A stretch of DNA of 64,000 nucleotides from Brevibacillus centrosporus (GCF_003710815.1 NZ_RHHP01000025.1:1-64000); one strand, 5' to 3'; positions 1-8,865 are shown, counted from the stretch's first letter. Notes: generated by a model not told the origin, from the letters alone. Made by a program: numbers and translations.

Positions 1-398
1 CTCCCACCCACCCATTTGCCGGTCGAGAGATTTCACTGGAGGAGCTCGTTCAAGAGCCTTTTTTGCTGCGTGAGCCGGGCAGCTCCACTCGAGAAAAGCT
101 GTTTTCGCTCTGCCGCGAGCATCAAGTCCAGCCACCGCAAATCGGTCTGCAATACCACGGTCTGTTTGAATCGATCCAATCCGTTCGCGCTGGCTACGGT
201 ACCATGCTCGCCCCCGAGCTCGCTGTCCGTGAGCTGATTAGCCGCGGCGAAGTGGGACAGGTCACCGTTCCCGGGATCGATATCAAGCGCCCTCTCTATT
301 TGTGCCTGCGCATGGATGCGAGCAGGCAGCGCCCGGTTGTCGCTCGTTTTGTGGAGACAGTACTGGACTTTTCACCGCCCCGCCTCTATCCGCTATAA
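1..398 (+). CDS. LysR-type transcriptional regulator, C-terminal part (5' end outside window)
   Basis: The frame is open from the left edge to a TAA at 396-398, giving about 131 visible residues. They look like the second half of a LysR effector-binding domain: an EPFLLREPGSSTR segment, then GLFESIQSVRAGYGTMLAP, the helix-turn-strand typical of these co-inducer domains, and a short tail. The DNA-binding helix-turn-helix lies outside the window, so target genes and effector cannot be named. It converges on purU across a bidirectional terminator. The family call is fairly safe; the subfamily is not. Confidence 0.82.
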   Translation, partial: PTHPFAGREISLEELVQEPFLLREPGSSTREKLFSLCREHQVQPPQIGLQYHGLFESIQSVRAGYGTMLAPELAVRELISRGEVGQVTVPGIDIKRPLYLCLRMDASRQRPVVARFVETVLDFSPPRLYPL

Positions 399-467
399 AG
401 CAACCGGTTTATAAGCGGTGAGAAGCTACCAACCTCTTTCAAAGCTCTGAGTCGTAAAGCCGGCGGC

Positions 468-514
468 CAAAAAGAAAAAGAGCCCAATCCGAAACGGATG
501 GGCCTTTGTTTTTG
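468..514. terminator. Bidirectional intrinsic terminator between lysR-like gene and purU
   Basis: A GCCCA-ATCCG / CGGAT-GGGC stem with an AAA loop and one bulged A (482-503) is flanked by an A-rich run on the left and TTTGTTTTT on the right, so it can end transcription from both converging genes. Confidence 0.8.
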
Positions 515-527
515 CCAGCATGATTCT

Positions 528-1424
528 TTACGGAAACACAATCGTCTTGTTGCCATAAACCAGCACGCGGTCTTCCAGATGCCAGCCCACTGCACGAGCG
601 AGCACGGTGCGCTCCACCTGACGTCCCAGCTGTTTGAGGGTTTCCACATCTTCCTGATGAGTGACTCGCTGTACGTCCTGCTCGATGATCGGACCTGCAT
701 CCAGCTCTTCGGTTACGTAATGAGCTGTGGCTCCGATCAGCTTTACACCGCGGCGATAAGCCTGCTCATAAGGCTTTGCCCCCACAAAGGCAGGCAGGAA
801 CGAGTGGTGAATGTTGATGATGCGCATCGCGTAGTCTTCCAAAAAACGCGGCGAGAGGATCTGCATGTAGCGAGCCAGCACGATGAGGTCTGCCCCTTCG
901 GCTGCGGCGATTTGGGCTATTTCTGCTTCCGGCTTGTTCTCTTTGGTAACAGGGATACAGTGGTAAGGGATACCAAAGGACTCTACGGTTTCTCTCATGT
1001 CCGGGTGATTGCTGATCACGACCGAGATGTCTGCGTACAGCTCGCCCGAATTCCAGCGCCACAAAAGCTCAAGCAAGCAGTGATCTTCCTTGGATACAAA
1101 GATCGCTACCTTTTTGCGCTTGCTTGCCTGCACCAAGGAAAATTCCATCTCGAAGTTTTTTGCAATCGGACTAAATGCAGCCTTGATCACCTCGCAGCGC
1201 TCTTCCAGGTTGCTCAGCTCAAATTCAATCCGCATGAAAAAGCGGCCGGATTCCGGATCGGTTGTGTATTGGTCTGACTGTACGATGTTTGCCCCCTGCT
1301 GGAACAGGAAATGGGAAATCGCCGCTACGATTCCGGGTCTGTCCGGGCATGATATGAGCATGCGTGCACGATTCTTGTATTTCTCCGTATACGCCTGCCA
1401 TTCTCTCTCTGATAAACGTTGCAT
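528..1424 (-). CDS. purU: Formyltetrahydrofolate deformylase
   Basis: Hydrolyses 10-formyl-tetrahydrofolate to formate and tetrahydrofolate, balancing one-carbon pools and supplying formate to PurT. The 298-residue protein has an N-terminal ACT domain (about residues 19-95, starting [15 protein letters not shown]) and a formyltransferase-fold domain with [10 protein letters not shown] and the later D of LDAGPIIEQ, which supply the Asn/His/Asp catalytic set. The frame opens 15 codons earlier, but the ATG at 1424 follows GGAGGAGAGAG at good distance and gives the usual family N-terminus. It stands alone, divergent from nothing and after tetR on the same strand, with its own extended -10 promoter. 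Confidence 0.95.
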   Translation of the reverse strand: MQRLSEREWQAYTEKYKNRARMLISCPDRPGIVAAISHFLFQQGANIVQSDQYTTDPESGRFFMRIEFELSNLEERCEVIKAAFSPIAKNFEMEFSLVQASKRKKVAIFVSKEDHCLLELLWRWNSGELYADISVVISNHPDMRETVESFGIPYHCIPVTKENKPEAEIAQIAAAEGADLIVLARYMQILSPRFLEDYAMRIINIHHSFLPAFVGAKPYEQAYRRGVKLIGATAHYVTEELDAGPIIEQDVQRVTHQEDVETLKQLGRQVERTVLARAVGWHLEDRVLVYGNKTIVFP

Positions 1425-1468
1425 GATATACTCTCTCCTCCATGATGAACAGCAAAAAGTTGTTTGCA

Positions 1469-1477
1469 ATTATACCA
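1469..1477 (-). promoter_or_regulatory. Extended -10 promoter element for purU
   Basis: Read on the minus strand the sequence is TGGTATAAT, a perfect TATAAT with the TG of an extended -10, about 45 bases before the purU start codon. No good -35 hexamer is visible at 16-18 bases, as expected for extended -10 promoters. Confidence 0.5.
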
Positions 1478-1554
1478 TTCCCCGCCAGCTTTTCCATAGC
1501 CAAAATGGGTCCATCATGATTCACTTATCAATAAAATTTTTATTCACGGCAAAA

Positions 1555-2232
1555 CTATGGTTCCCGATAACCGATTCCGTTCATCAAAATATCGACAGTG
1601 AAATCAATCTGCTCCTCGTCGCTATGCTTCTGGAAATCGTCTTTGTCCAGCACTTGGCGAAACAGGATCAACCCAAGCATCGAGGACAACAGCGCACGAA
1701 AAACGACTTCAGATGGCAGTGGGCGCAGTTCCTTTGCTATGATTTTGGCTTCAATCAGCTTTTGCACCGTGTCTTTTATTTCCGAAAAAACAGTCGCGAT
1801 CAACGCTTCCCGGATCTCGTCGTGAAAAAAAGCTTCCTGCAGCAAGATGCGAATCGTTCTTTCGTTGCTCACGATCAAATCCAGACGGTTGCTGTACAGC
1901 TCCTGGGCGATTTGCGCAAATGGCTTCTTCGCCTGCTCGCGAAAGATTTCCCGCACGTCCTTTAAAATAAACGGCCCTGCGAATTTGACCAGCACGGGGG
2001 CCACGACTGCAAGTAAAATATCCTTCTTGGATTTGTAATGCCGAAAGATCGTGCCCTCTGCTACTCCGGCTTCCTTCGCGATTTCCGCCGTAGAGCTGGC
2101 ATGGAATCCTTTTTCGGCAAACAGCTTGATCGACGCGCGCAGAATGCTTCTCTGCTTTTCCGTCATCTCGCTCTCATCTTTTAATTCCTCTACGAATTGC
2201 AACAGGCCCTCTTCCAAGGATGGCTTGTTCAT
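1555..2232 (-). CDS. TetR/AcrR family regulator of the adjacent efflux operon
   Basis: A 225-residue TetR-family repressor. Helix-turn-helix region at about residues 28-70 (ILRASIKLFAEKGFHASSTA, then EIAKEAGVAEGTIFRHYKSK), followed by an all-helical ligand domain. It is the last gene of a four-gene minus-strand operon (HlyD, ATPase, permease, TetR), 18 bases after the permease stop, so it probably represses its own operon through the palindromes at 5376-5391 and 5475-5488. The ligand cannot be predicted. The start codon is supported by context more than by its ribosome site, which is 14 bases away. Confidence 0.92.
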   Translation of the reverse strand: MNKPSLEEGLLQFVEELKDESEMTEKQRSILRASIKLFAEKGFHASSTAEIAKEAGVAEGTIFRHYKSKKDILLAVVAPVLVKFAGPFILKDVREIFREQAKKPFAQIAQELYSNRLDLIVSNERTIRILLQEAFFHDEIREALIATVFSEIKDTVQKLIEAKIIAKELRPLPSEVVFRALLSSMLGLILFRQVLDKDDFQKHSDEEQIDFTVDILMNGIGYREP

Positions 2233-2250
2233 CTTTTTCCATACGCTCCT

Positions 2251-3390
2251 CTATTCAATCTTTTTGCGGAAACGAAGCATGGACACCGTCAAGATCAGGA
2301 GAAAAAAGATCCCCATCCCCAGCGCGTCCTTCCAAAGCGCCGTCAAATCCACCGCTTTTAAAAAGATTCCCCGCAAAATCTCTAAAAAATAGGTCAACGG
2401 GACAAGACCACCCAACCATTGTATCACGAGCGGCATGGATTCGCGCGGGAACATGAAGCCTGATAACAGCACGCTCGGCAGGATGAAGGCAAAGGCGATC
2501 TGCATCGCTTGCAGCTGCGTTTTGGCAATCGTCGAAATAAAAATCCCGAGTGTCAGCGTCGTGAGAAGGAACAAAATCGAAAGGCTGACCAAAAGCGAGA
2601 TGCTACCTTTGACCGGTACGCCAAACCAGTACGTCCCTACCAAAAGCACGAGGCAAAACGAAAAGAGACCAATCCCGACGTAGGGCGTAATTTTCCCAAG
2701 CATCAGCTCGAGCGGGCGGATCGGGGTGACGATCAGCTGCTCCATCGTCCCGCGTTCCTTTTCACGCACGAGGGAAAAGGCGGTCAGGATCATCGTCACG
2801 TTCTGCATGATGAGGCCAATCAGTCCGGGGATGTTAAAGACGATGCTCTCCATATTCGGATTGAACAAGACCCGTGAATCCAGTGTCAGCGGCGGCTCCA
2901 GCTCGCTCATGCCCTGCTTTTGCATACGTGACTCCTGCATAGTAACCGAGCGATTTTGCACGATCAGCTGGGCATTGGAGGTAGCCGTACGAGCGATGTT
3001 TGGATCGGAGCCATCGATGAGCATCTGGATGTTGGCTGGTTCGTTTCGATCCCGTTTACGTGCATAGTCAGGAGGAATCACCAGGGCGACACTGGCACTG
3101 CCGTCGTCGAGCATCGACTCGATCGCTCGGTAGCCACTCGCATGGGCAGATACTTCAAACACGCGTGTATTCGTGAACTGATCGATCAGCTCGCGGCTGT
3201 AGGCTGTCGCGCTTTGATCCCACACCACCATCTTGATATCGTTTACGTCCGTATTGACAGCATAGCCAAACAAAAACAGCATCATGAGCGGCATCACCAA
3301 AGCGATCCCTAGGCTCGGGCGGTCCCGCTTGATCTGGATGACTTCCTTTTTCACCACCGACCAGTAGCGTCCAAAGACAAAGCGCTTCAT
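2251..3390 (-). CDS. ABC-2 type efflux permease (YbhS/YbhR-like)
   Basis: A 379-residue membrane subunit of an ABC-2 exporter. One N-terminal membrane helix (about residues 25-45, LGIALVMPLMMLFLFGYAV), a large extracytoplasmic domain, then five helices in the C-terminal half, including the ABC-2 signature area around REKERGTMEQLIVTPIRPLE. It overlaps the ATPase gene by four bases and works with it and the HlyD lipoprotein. In Gram-negatives this set (YbhFSR plus YbhG) exports drugs or dyes; the substrate here is unknown. Confidence 0.92.
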   Translation of the reverse strand: MKRFVFGRYWSVVKKEVIQIKRDRPSLGIALVMPLMMLFLFGYAVNTDVNDIKMVVWDQSATAYSRELIDQFTNTRVFEVSAHASGYRAIESMLDDGSASVALVIPPDYARKRDRNEPANIQMLIDGSDPNIARTATSNAQLIVQNRSVTMQESRMQKQGMSELEPPLTLDSRVLFNPNMESIVFNIPGLIGLIMQNVTMILTAFSLVREKERGTMEQLIVTPIRPLELMLGKITPYVGIGLFSFCLVLLVGTYWFGVPVKGSISLLVSLSILFLLTTLTLGIFISTIAKTQLQAMQIAFAFILPSVLLSGFMFPRESMPLVIQWLGGLVPLTYFLEILRGIFLKAVDLTALWKDALGMGIFFLLILTVSMLRFRKKIE

Positions 3391-4157
3391 CGCCCTCCCT
3401 CCCCTGCGCGAGCCTGTGCAAGCCGGGCTTCCTCCTGCTTGACCAAATCGATAAAGACGTCCTCCAGGTTGTTTGCATCCATCCTCTCAATCAGCTCCTG
3501 TGGGGTACCTTGGGCCAGCAGGTTGCCGAAAAAGATAAAGCCGATCCAGTCACACGTCTGCGCCTCGTCCATGTAGTGCGTGGTGACCAGCACGGTAATG
3601 CCTTGCCGAGCCAGCTCGTGGATCACGTCCCAAAAGATTCGCCGGGATACGGGATCAACCCCCGCAGTCGGCTCATCCAGAATCAATAGCTCGGGCCTGT
3701 GCAGGAGGGCGCAGGAGAGAGCCAGCCTTTGCTTCCAGCCCCCAGACAAGGAGCCTGCGATCTGCTTTTCCCGGCCAGTCAGTCCGGCCATCTCGATGAG
3801 CTCTGCCTTGCGCTGCTTGCGCTCTGCTGCATTCAACTGATAGACACCTGCGTAAAAATCGAGATTTTCCTCGACAGTCAAATCCTCATAGAGGCTGAAC
3901 TTCTGTGACATGTAGCCGATCCGCTGCTTGATCTCCTCACTCTGCGTCATGACATCCAATCCAAGCACCGTGCCGCTTCCAGAGGTAGGCACCAAAAGCC
4001 CGCACAGCATGCGAATCGTCGTCGACTTGCCTGAGCCGTTTGGACCTAGGAAGCCGTAGATGGAACCTTTTGGCACACTCAACGTCAGACTGTTCACAGC
4101 GACGCGATCACCAAAGCGCTTCGTCAGCTCGTTGCAGGAAATAGCGGCATTCATCAT
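3387..4157 (-). CDS. ABC transporter ATP-binding protein of the efflux system
   Basis: A 256-residue nucleotide-binding subunit. Walker A GPNGSGKST (about residues 39-47), Q-loop region, signature LSGGWKQRLAL (about 138-148), Walker B LLILDEPTAGVD (about 157-168) and a switch His in LVTTHYMDEA. It is a single domain, unlike the tandem YbhF of Escherichia coli, so it must dimerise. Start and stop overlap the neighbouring HlyD and permease genes by four bases, indicating translational coupling in one operon. Confidence 0.93.
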   Translation of the reverse strand: MMNAAISCNELTKRFGDRVAVNSLTLSVPKGSIYGFLGPNGSGKSTTIRMLCGLLVPTSGSGTVLGLDVMTQSEEIKQRIGYMSQKFSLYEDLTVEENLDFYAGVYQLNAAERKQRKAELIEMAGLTGREKQIAGSLSGGWKQRLALSCALLHRPELLILDEPTAGVDPVSRRIFWDVIHELARQGITVLVTTHYMDEAQTCDWIGFIFFGNLLAQGTPQELIERMDANNLEDVFIDLVKQEEARLAQARAGEGGR

Positions 4158-5353
4158 TTTCCCTCCTCCGACGCTCCCGACAAGATCACATCGGCAGGCA
4201 TGCCTGGCTTCAATTTGTCCAGCCCTTCCGTGATCTGAATCGTGACGGCAAAGACGAGCTTTGTACGCTCATCAGGGGTTTGCACATTTTTGGGGGTAAA
4301 CTCAGCCTTCTCGGAAATCAGCGTGACCTTCCCCGCAAAGGTCTCACCGGGATAGGCATCGACCCCAATCCCCACGTTTTGTCCTTGCTGCACGAGGTTG
4401 AGCTGCGCTTCCGGGATGTATACCTTGAGCTTGAGCTGGTCGGCTTTCATCAGCGTGAACAGGTTTGCATCCGTTTTGGCAACCTCGCCTTGCACAATCG
4501 AGGAGCGCAGCAGTATCCCATCTGCAGGAGCGGTAATCCGTGTCTTTTCCAGCAGAAGAGCCGCCTGGTCCAGCTTGGCCTGCGCCTGCTGCTGGGCGGC
4601 CAACAGCGCACGTATGGTGTAATCCGTACTGCCCTCTTTGAGCAGATCCAAATCCGCTACAGCCCCCGCCTGCTGTGCTTGTGCTGTTCCCGTCTGCGCG
4701 TTGGCGGCTGCAGCTTCACCTTGTGCGGACGCATATTGCGCCTGTGCTGCTGCGACCTGTGCCTCGAACTGGTCTACCTGTGTCTGCGCCTGACTGACGG
4801 CCTCCTGCTGGGCCTCCAAGTCCTTTTGGGAAACCGCCCCCTGCTTGAAGAGCGCCCTGGTCTCCGCTAGCCGATTCTGTTGGTAGGAAAGCGTGTGCTT
4901 GGCGCCTGCCAGCTGCGACTGTGCCTGTGCCTGCTGCTCCTTTGCTCTGCGTATCCCTGCTTCTGCCTGTTTTTGGCGCGCCTGCGCAGTCCTGATGTTC
5001 GCATCCGCCTGTTGAACAGCTGCCACTCCTTTTTGAATCGACGAATCCCGGCTGCCCGCTTTCGCTTCCTCCAGACGTGCCGTTGCTTGTTCGAGCGCTG
5101 CCTTCGCCTCGGAGACACTGATCTGGTAGCTTCGCTCATCGATCACGGCCAGCTCCTGTCCTGCTTTGACACGTGTTCCCTCCTCTACCTTTACTTCTGT
5201 TACCAGCCCGCCTACTTCCGCTACGATTGGCCATTCATCCGCTTCGATCGTGCCGGATAGAGCAGCCTTTTCCTGAGAAAATCCTGTACATCCTGAAAGT
5301 GCAAGTGTGAATACCAGCCCTGCCGTTAGCAGGTAAGGATGAATCCGTCTCAT
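4154..5353 (-). CDS. HlyD-family membrane fusion lipoprotein of the efflux operon
   Basis: The first gene of the operon encodes a periplasmic-adaptor-like protein of 399 residues. It begins with a lipoprotein signal ending LALSGC (Cys22), then half of a biotinyl-lipoyl domain, a very long Ala/Gln-rich coiled-coil hairpin (about residues 75-250, heptads rich in AQAQ), the second lipoyl half and a beta-barrel domain. In a monoderm it would sit outside on the membrane and pair with the ABC-2 permease. The frame opens 13 codons upstream, but the ATG at 5353 has GAGGTGAT before it and gives a proper signal peptide. Confidence 0.92.
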   Translation of the reverse strand: MRRIHPYLLTAGLVFTLALSGCTGFSQEKAALSGTIEADEWPIVAEVGGLVTEVKVEEGTRVKAGQELAVIDERSYQISVSEAKAALEQATARLEEAKAGSRDSSIQKGVAAVQQADANIRTAQARQKQAEAGIRRAKEQQAQAQSQLAGAKHTLSYQQNRLAETRALFKQGAVSQKDLEAQQEAVSQAQTQVDQFEAQVAAAQAQYASAQGEAAAANAQTGTAQAQQAGAVADLDLLKEGSTDYTIRALLAAQQQAQAKLDQAALLLEKTRITAPADGILLRSSIVQGEVAKTDANLFTLMKADQLKLKVYIPEAQLNLVQQGQNVGIGVDAYPGETFAGKVTLISEKAEFTPKNVQTPDERTKLVFAVTIQITEGLDKLKPGMPADVILSGASEEGK

Positions 5354-5375
5354 ACGATCACCTCTGCTCTTCAAT

Positions 5376-5391
5376 AGTGAGTAGTCACTCA
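5376..5391. promoter_or_regulatory. Putative TetR operator, proximal copy
   Basis: AGTGA-GTAG-TCACT, which also reads TGAGT-N4-ACTCA two bases further on, lies 23 bases upstream of the HlyD start codon. The same AGTGA-N4-TCACT palindrome recurs at 5475. TetR regulators bind such short inverted repeats, and the operon carries its own tetR. Confidence 0.6.
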
Positions 5392-5474
5392 TTTAGCGCG
5401 AGTGAAAATAGACCGGTCTCCTTTTGGATTGGACAACTGGTCTCATTGAATAATGGTTAGGTCAACTCGATGCG

Positions 5475-5488
5475 AGTGATTACTCACT
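5475..5488. promoter_or_regulatory. Putative TetR operator, distal copy
   Basis: Second AGTGA-N4-TCACT palindrome (spacer TTAC), 99 bases upstream of the first. It lies next to TTGACC (minus strand, 5460-5465), a possible -35 hexamer, although no convincing -10 follows. Confidence 0.55.
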
Positions 5489-5582
5489 TTTTTATTTTGA
5501 TTATATGCTTCCCATCGCGTTTTCGTAAACCATTTTATTCAGTGACAGATCTCGTCAGCTCAGCCCCGTATCATTTCCCCTT

Positions 5583-5774
5583 GTGGATGCTTCTTGCTGG
5601 AGAGCTGCTCGCTGTAAATCCAAGGGAATATCGCCTGGAGGTATCGTCATGGGCCCCGTGGCAGATCTCACCTCTTATTCCACGATGTATACACTTTGCG
5701 CGATCCTCGGTGCAGCGGTGATACTGGTTGCCTACGACCGGCGTTCGCTGACCACCGAGGAAAATGTGTCCTAA
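5583..5774 (+). pseudogene. Remnant of an MFS transporter C-terminus
   Basis: The last ~40 codons before the TAA at 5772 (from GGIVMGPVADLTSYSTMY onward, then a hydrophobic helix AILGAAVILVAYDRR) read like the final transmembrane helix and tail of a major facilitator permease. Upstream of them no frame encodes the other eleven helices and there is no ribosome site, so this is the decayed end of a deleted gene. A strong terminator still follows it. Confidence 0.55.
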
Positions 5775-5781
5775 ACAGGAA

Positions 5782-5815
5782 GAGCTCTCTCGCCATGAGA
5801 GAGCTCCTCGCCTTT
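5782..5815 (+). terminator. Intrinsic terminator after the MFS remnant
   Basis: Perfect 10-base-pair stem GAGCTCTCTC / GAGAGAGCTC with loop GCCAT (5782-5806), followed by a pyrimidine-rich CTCGCCTTTT on the plus strand. Confidence 0.7.
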
Positions 5816-5825
5816 TCCGTAACCC

Positions 5826-6560
5826 CTATTTCAAAACAGCCTCCACGTCCCGCGCGATATACGTCCCAATCTGCTCTCCCTGGCAAATTCTTGCCATCGC
5901 ACCAGGCTGATCGAAATTGAACACATGCAAAGGCAAACCGTGATCGCGTGCCAAAATCATGGCTGACTGATCCATGACCTTCAAGTCCTTGCGAATAACC
6001 TCGTCACAGGAAAGGGCCTGGTACTGCTTCGCTTCTGCATCCTTTCGCGGATCTGCCGTAAAAACACCGTCCACGCCATGCTTGGCGACTAAGATAGCAT
6101 CTGCTTCGACCTCCAGCGCTCGCTGGACAGCTGGATAATCTGTGGTCACGTACGGCTGACCATTGCCCCCCGCAAAGATCACCACGTAGCCCTTTTCCAG
6201 ATGGTGTACTGCGCGCAGACGAATGTACGGCTCGGCTACGGCATTGATCGGAACGGCCGTCATGACACGGACTTCCCGGTTCACTCTCGCCTTGAGCACA
6301 CCGCGGAGCATCAAACTATTGATGACTGTCGCGAGCGTACCGATGTTATCTGCTTCAACGCGCTCGATTCCCCACTGATCCGCCATATTCCCACGGAAAA
6401 TGTTGCCCCCTCCGATGACGATGGCGACCTCTACTCCCATGTCCAGAAGAGCCAAAATCTCCCCTGCAATGTTCTCCAGCTGCTCAGGATCAAAGCCAAA
6501 GCCGTTGTCGCCCGCTACAGCCCCTCCGCTCAATTTCACCAAGACTCGCTTGTAACGCAT
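5826..6560 (-). CDS. UMP kinase-like protein (stand-alone PyrH paralogue)
   Basis: A 244-residue amino acid kinase-fold protein that aligns end to end with UMP kinase, which phosphorylates UMP to UDP. Visible motifs: N-terminal KRVLVKLSGG, GGGNIFRG (about 52-59), AEPYIRLRAVHHLEKG, ADPRKD and a C-terminal GEQIGTYI. Several family-typical positions differ: LSGGA instead of LSGEA, and TTDYPAVQRA where TTDTAAALRA is usual. The housekeeping pyrH of Bacilli sits in rpsB-tsf-pyrH-frr; here none of those genes is near, so this is probably a second copy. It has its own ribosome site (AGGAGGGGGAGCAGC) and appears monocistronic. Confidence 0.85.
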   Translation of the reverse strand: MRYKRVLVKLSGGAVAGDNGFGFDPEQLENIAGEILALLDMGVEVAIVIGGGNIFRGNMADQWGIERVEADNIGTLATVINSLMLRGVLKARVNREVRVMTAVPINAVAEPYIRLRAVHHLEKGYVVIFAGGNGQPYVTTDYPAVQRALEVEADAILVAKHGVDGVFTADPRKDAEAKQYQALSCDEVIRKDLKVMDQSAMILARDHGLPLHVFNFDQPGAMARICQGEQIGTYIARDVEAVLK

Positions 6561-6597
6561 GCTGCTCCCCCCTCCTGTGATGGTCCATTCTTGCTAT

Positions 6598-6640
6598 ACG
6601 AAAAAAAGAACGAAAGCAAATGTCGCTCTCGTTCTTTCAG
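6598..6640 (-). terminator. Intrinsic terminator downstream of the DUF402 gene
   Basis: On the minus strand AAAGAACGA-g-AGC pairs with GCT-t-TCGTTCTTT around a short loop and is followed by TTTTTTT, a textbook Rho-independent terminator. Confidence 0.8.
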
Positions 6641-6726
6641 CAAAAGGTATCGGGCTGGCTAATCCATGTGATCATTGTCATAACCTGCCCCTCCCTTTTT
6701 TAAGAATCCCCAAACTCTTCATCATT

Positions 6727-7245
6727 TTAAGCAAAGAAATTCGGAAAGTCAAAAGCATCCCGATCGCCAGCCAAAATTTTCTGCAACAGCTCATCTGCTG
6801 TCTCGCAAGCAAAGCGATGCTCCGACTTGCTGATGATTCCTTTTTCCATCGCCTCATCCAGTTCGTCCTGATCGAGCAAGTGCACGCTGCCATCCGGTAA
6901 TACTACAATATCCAAATAAAGATCGTCGTACCACAAATGACCATTCTGATCCTTGCCATGTGCCTTGCAAATATCTATGTACCACTGCACCACGTTTCCC
7001 AATTCGTCCAGCATCTTGGTCACAGCATACGCCTTTCCATGAGGAAAATACTGCAGGTACACATAGCCTCTATCCCCGACACATAGACGTTTTGCTCCTA
7101 CCCACATATAGGCAGGATCAGTGACCTCCTCCAGTGTCAAGCGAACGGCATAGCCGGTAAAGGATAGCGCTTCTACCCATTTCTCCTGGTAACCTAGACG
7201 TCTGACTCGTCTCCAGCCTGGACGATCTGCTCGTTTTCGCTTCAT
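6727..7245 (-). CDS. DUF402 domain protein, possible nucleoside phosphatase
   Basis: A 172-residue soluble protein with the DUF402 core at about residues 60-145: YLQYFPHGKAYAVTKMLDE, then WYIDICKAHG, then LYLDIVVLPDGSVHLLDQDE, giving the conserved acidic metal-binding cluster of this barrel fold. Characterised relatives (Ntdp of staphylococci) hydrolyse nucleoside di- and triphosphates; others bind RNA, so the activity is inferred. Monocistronic, with a terminator downstream. Confidence 0.8.
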   Translation of the reverse strand: MKRKRADRPGWRRVRRLGYQEKWVEALSFTGYAVRLTLEEVTDPAYMWVGAKRLCVGDRGYVYLQYFPHGKAYAVTKMLDELGNVVQWYIDICKAHGKDQNGHLWYDDLYLDIVVLPDGSVHLLDQDELDEAMEKGIISKSEHRFACETADELLQKILAGDRDAFDFPNFFA

Positions 7246-7314
7246 GGCCCGTTCTCCTCATCATTTTCCTTCTCTTCACTCTACCACGAAATGGATCTTT
7301 TTGGCAGATACGAA

Positions 7315-7344
7315 GAAGGCATGCTCCTGTAGACACATGCCTTC
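7315..7344 (-). terminator. Hairpin downstream of the amino acid permease, probable terminator
   Basis: GAAGGCATG / CATGCCTTC form a nine-base-pair stem just past the permease stop codon. The run after it on the minus strand is only weakly T-rich, so termination efficiency is uncertain. Confidence 0.45.
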
Positions 7345-7353
7345 CTTACATCT

Positions 7354-8772
7354 TCATCGATTTTTGGTGGCTTCCTTATGCAAATGACTGTGTCTGCGTC
7401 CGTAAAGAAAATAAACGAAAAAGCCAACGACAAGCCAGCCGATAAATCCGAGCTTCGTTATCAGCGGCAAGCTATAAACCAAATACCCGCAAAATATCAC
7501 GGCCAAAATCGGAACCACGGGGACGAGCGGGACACGGAAAGAGCGCCGCAAATCCGGATTGGTATTGCGCAGGACAACCACCCCGATGGACACGAGAATA
7601 AAGGCGAATAGCGTCCCGATATTCGTCAGCTCTGCCAGCTTATTTAGCGGGAGCAGGCCGCTGAAAATCGCGACCAGTATGCCGACAATCAAGGTGCTTT
7701 TGCGGGGAACCTGTGTCTGTTCATGCACTTGTGAGAACACCTCTGGCAAGAGGCCATCCCGGCTCATCGCAAAGAACAGCCGTGCTTGTCCGTACATCAT
7801 CACGAGCAGCACCGTAGTGATCCCGACGATTGCTCCCAGCGAAATAAAGCCTGCCACCCAATCCTGCTGAACGTAAGACAGGGCAAATGCCACCGGATTT
7901 TTGACGTTCAGCATCTCGTAGGGGACGATTCCTGTCAGCGTCAGGGAAACCGCGATGTAGAGAACCGTGCAAATCAATAGCGATGCAATAATCCCGATCG
8001 GCATATCTCGCTGGGGATTGCGGACTTCTTCTGCCGCAGTCGATACAGCATCAAAACCAATAAAGGCAAAAAACACGGTAGCCGCTCCTGTTGCTACCCC
8101 GGAAAAGCCAAACGGCATAAACGGACTCCAGTTCTCAGGTTTGACATAGCCAATCCCGACAGCCAGAAACAGCAGGATGACGACCACCTTGATGATGACC
8201 ATGAGGGAGTTAAATCGGGCGGATTCCCGCGTTCCTTTCATCAGCAGCATGGCTATGACAAAAATGATGACCACCGCCGGCAAGTCGATGACGGTTCCTT
8301 TGGAGGCATCAAACGCGCTGGTAATCGAGGTCGGCAAATGAATGCCAAAACCAGTCAAAAGCCCTTGTGCATACCCGGACCATCCGCTGGCTACCGCCGC
8401 TGCCGCCACGCCATACTCCAAAATCAGGTCCCAGCCAATCATCCAGGCTACCAGCTCTCCAAAAGCCGTGTAGCTATATGTGTACGCACTGCCGGATACA
8501 GGTACAGTAGAGGCGAACTCTGCATAGCACAAGGCCGCAAAGACACAAGCGAGGGCAGAGAGGACAAAAGAGAGCACCAGAGCAGGTCCTGCATGCTCGG
8601 CCGCAGCCACACCGGTCAAAACAAAAATGCCCGTCCCGACAATCGCTCCAATCCCCAGCATCGTCAAATCAAAGGCGCTGAGCGATTTTTTCAAGGCGCC
8701 TTCTTTGCTCACTGACTGTTCCAGCAGCGTCTCGGCCTTTTTTTTCCGCAATAATTGCTGACTCAATGACAT
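7354..8772 (-). CDS. APC-superfamily amino acid permease (cationic amino acid transporter group)
   Basis: A 472-residue integral membrane protein with about 12 hydrophobic segments. The first helix carries the substrate-binding GIGAIVGTGIFVLTG motif (about residues 40-54), and helix 6 has FFAFIGFDAVSTAAEEVRNP, both hallmarks of the CAT group (YfnA, YveA-like) of the APC superfamily. Likely a proton-coupled importer of a basic or neutral amino acid; the exact substrate is not readable. Separate transcription unit downstream of addA. Confidence 0.92.
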   Translation of the reverse strand: MSLSQQLLRKKKAETLLEQSVSKEGALKKSLSAFDLTMLGIGAIVGTGIFVLTGVAAAEHAGPALVLSFVLSALACVFAALCYAEFASTVPVSGSAYTYSYTAFGELVAWMIGWDLILEYGVAAAAVASGWSGYAQGLLTGFGIHLPTSITSAFDASKGTVIDLPAVVIIFVIAMLLMKGTRESARFNSLMVIIKVVVILLFLAVGIGYVKPENWSPFMPFGFSGVATGAATVFFAFIGFDAVSTAAEEVRNPQRDMPIGIIASLLICTVLYIAVSLTLTGIVPYEMLNVKNPVAFALSYVQQDWVAGFISLGAIVGITTVLLVMMYGQARLFFAMSRDGLLPEVFSQVHEQTQVPRKSTLIVGILVAIFSGLLPLNKLAELTNIGTLFAFILVSIGVVVLRNTNPDLRRSFRVPLVPVVPILAVIFCGYLVYSLPLITKLGFIGWLVVGFFVYFLYGRRHSHLHKEATKNR

Positions 8773-8865
8773 CGTAGAGTACCCCCAATAATGGCCGCGC
8801 TTGCCTATTTTTCCAAGAAGAAAAACAGTTGAAGTTTGAGCCGAATCAGGGGAATTTATGCATCC

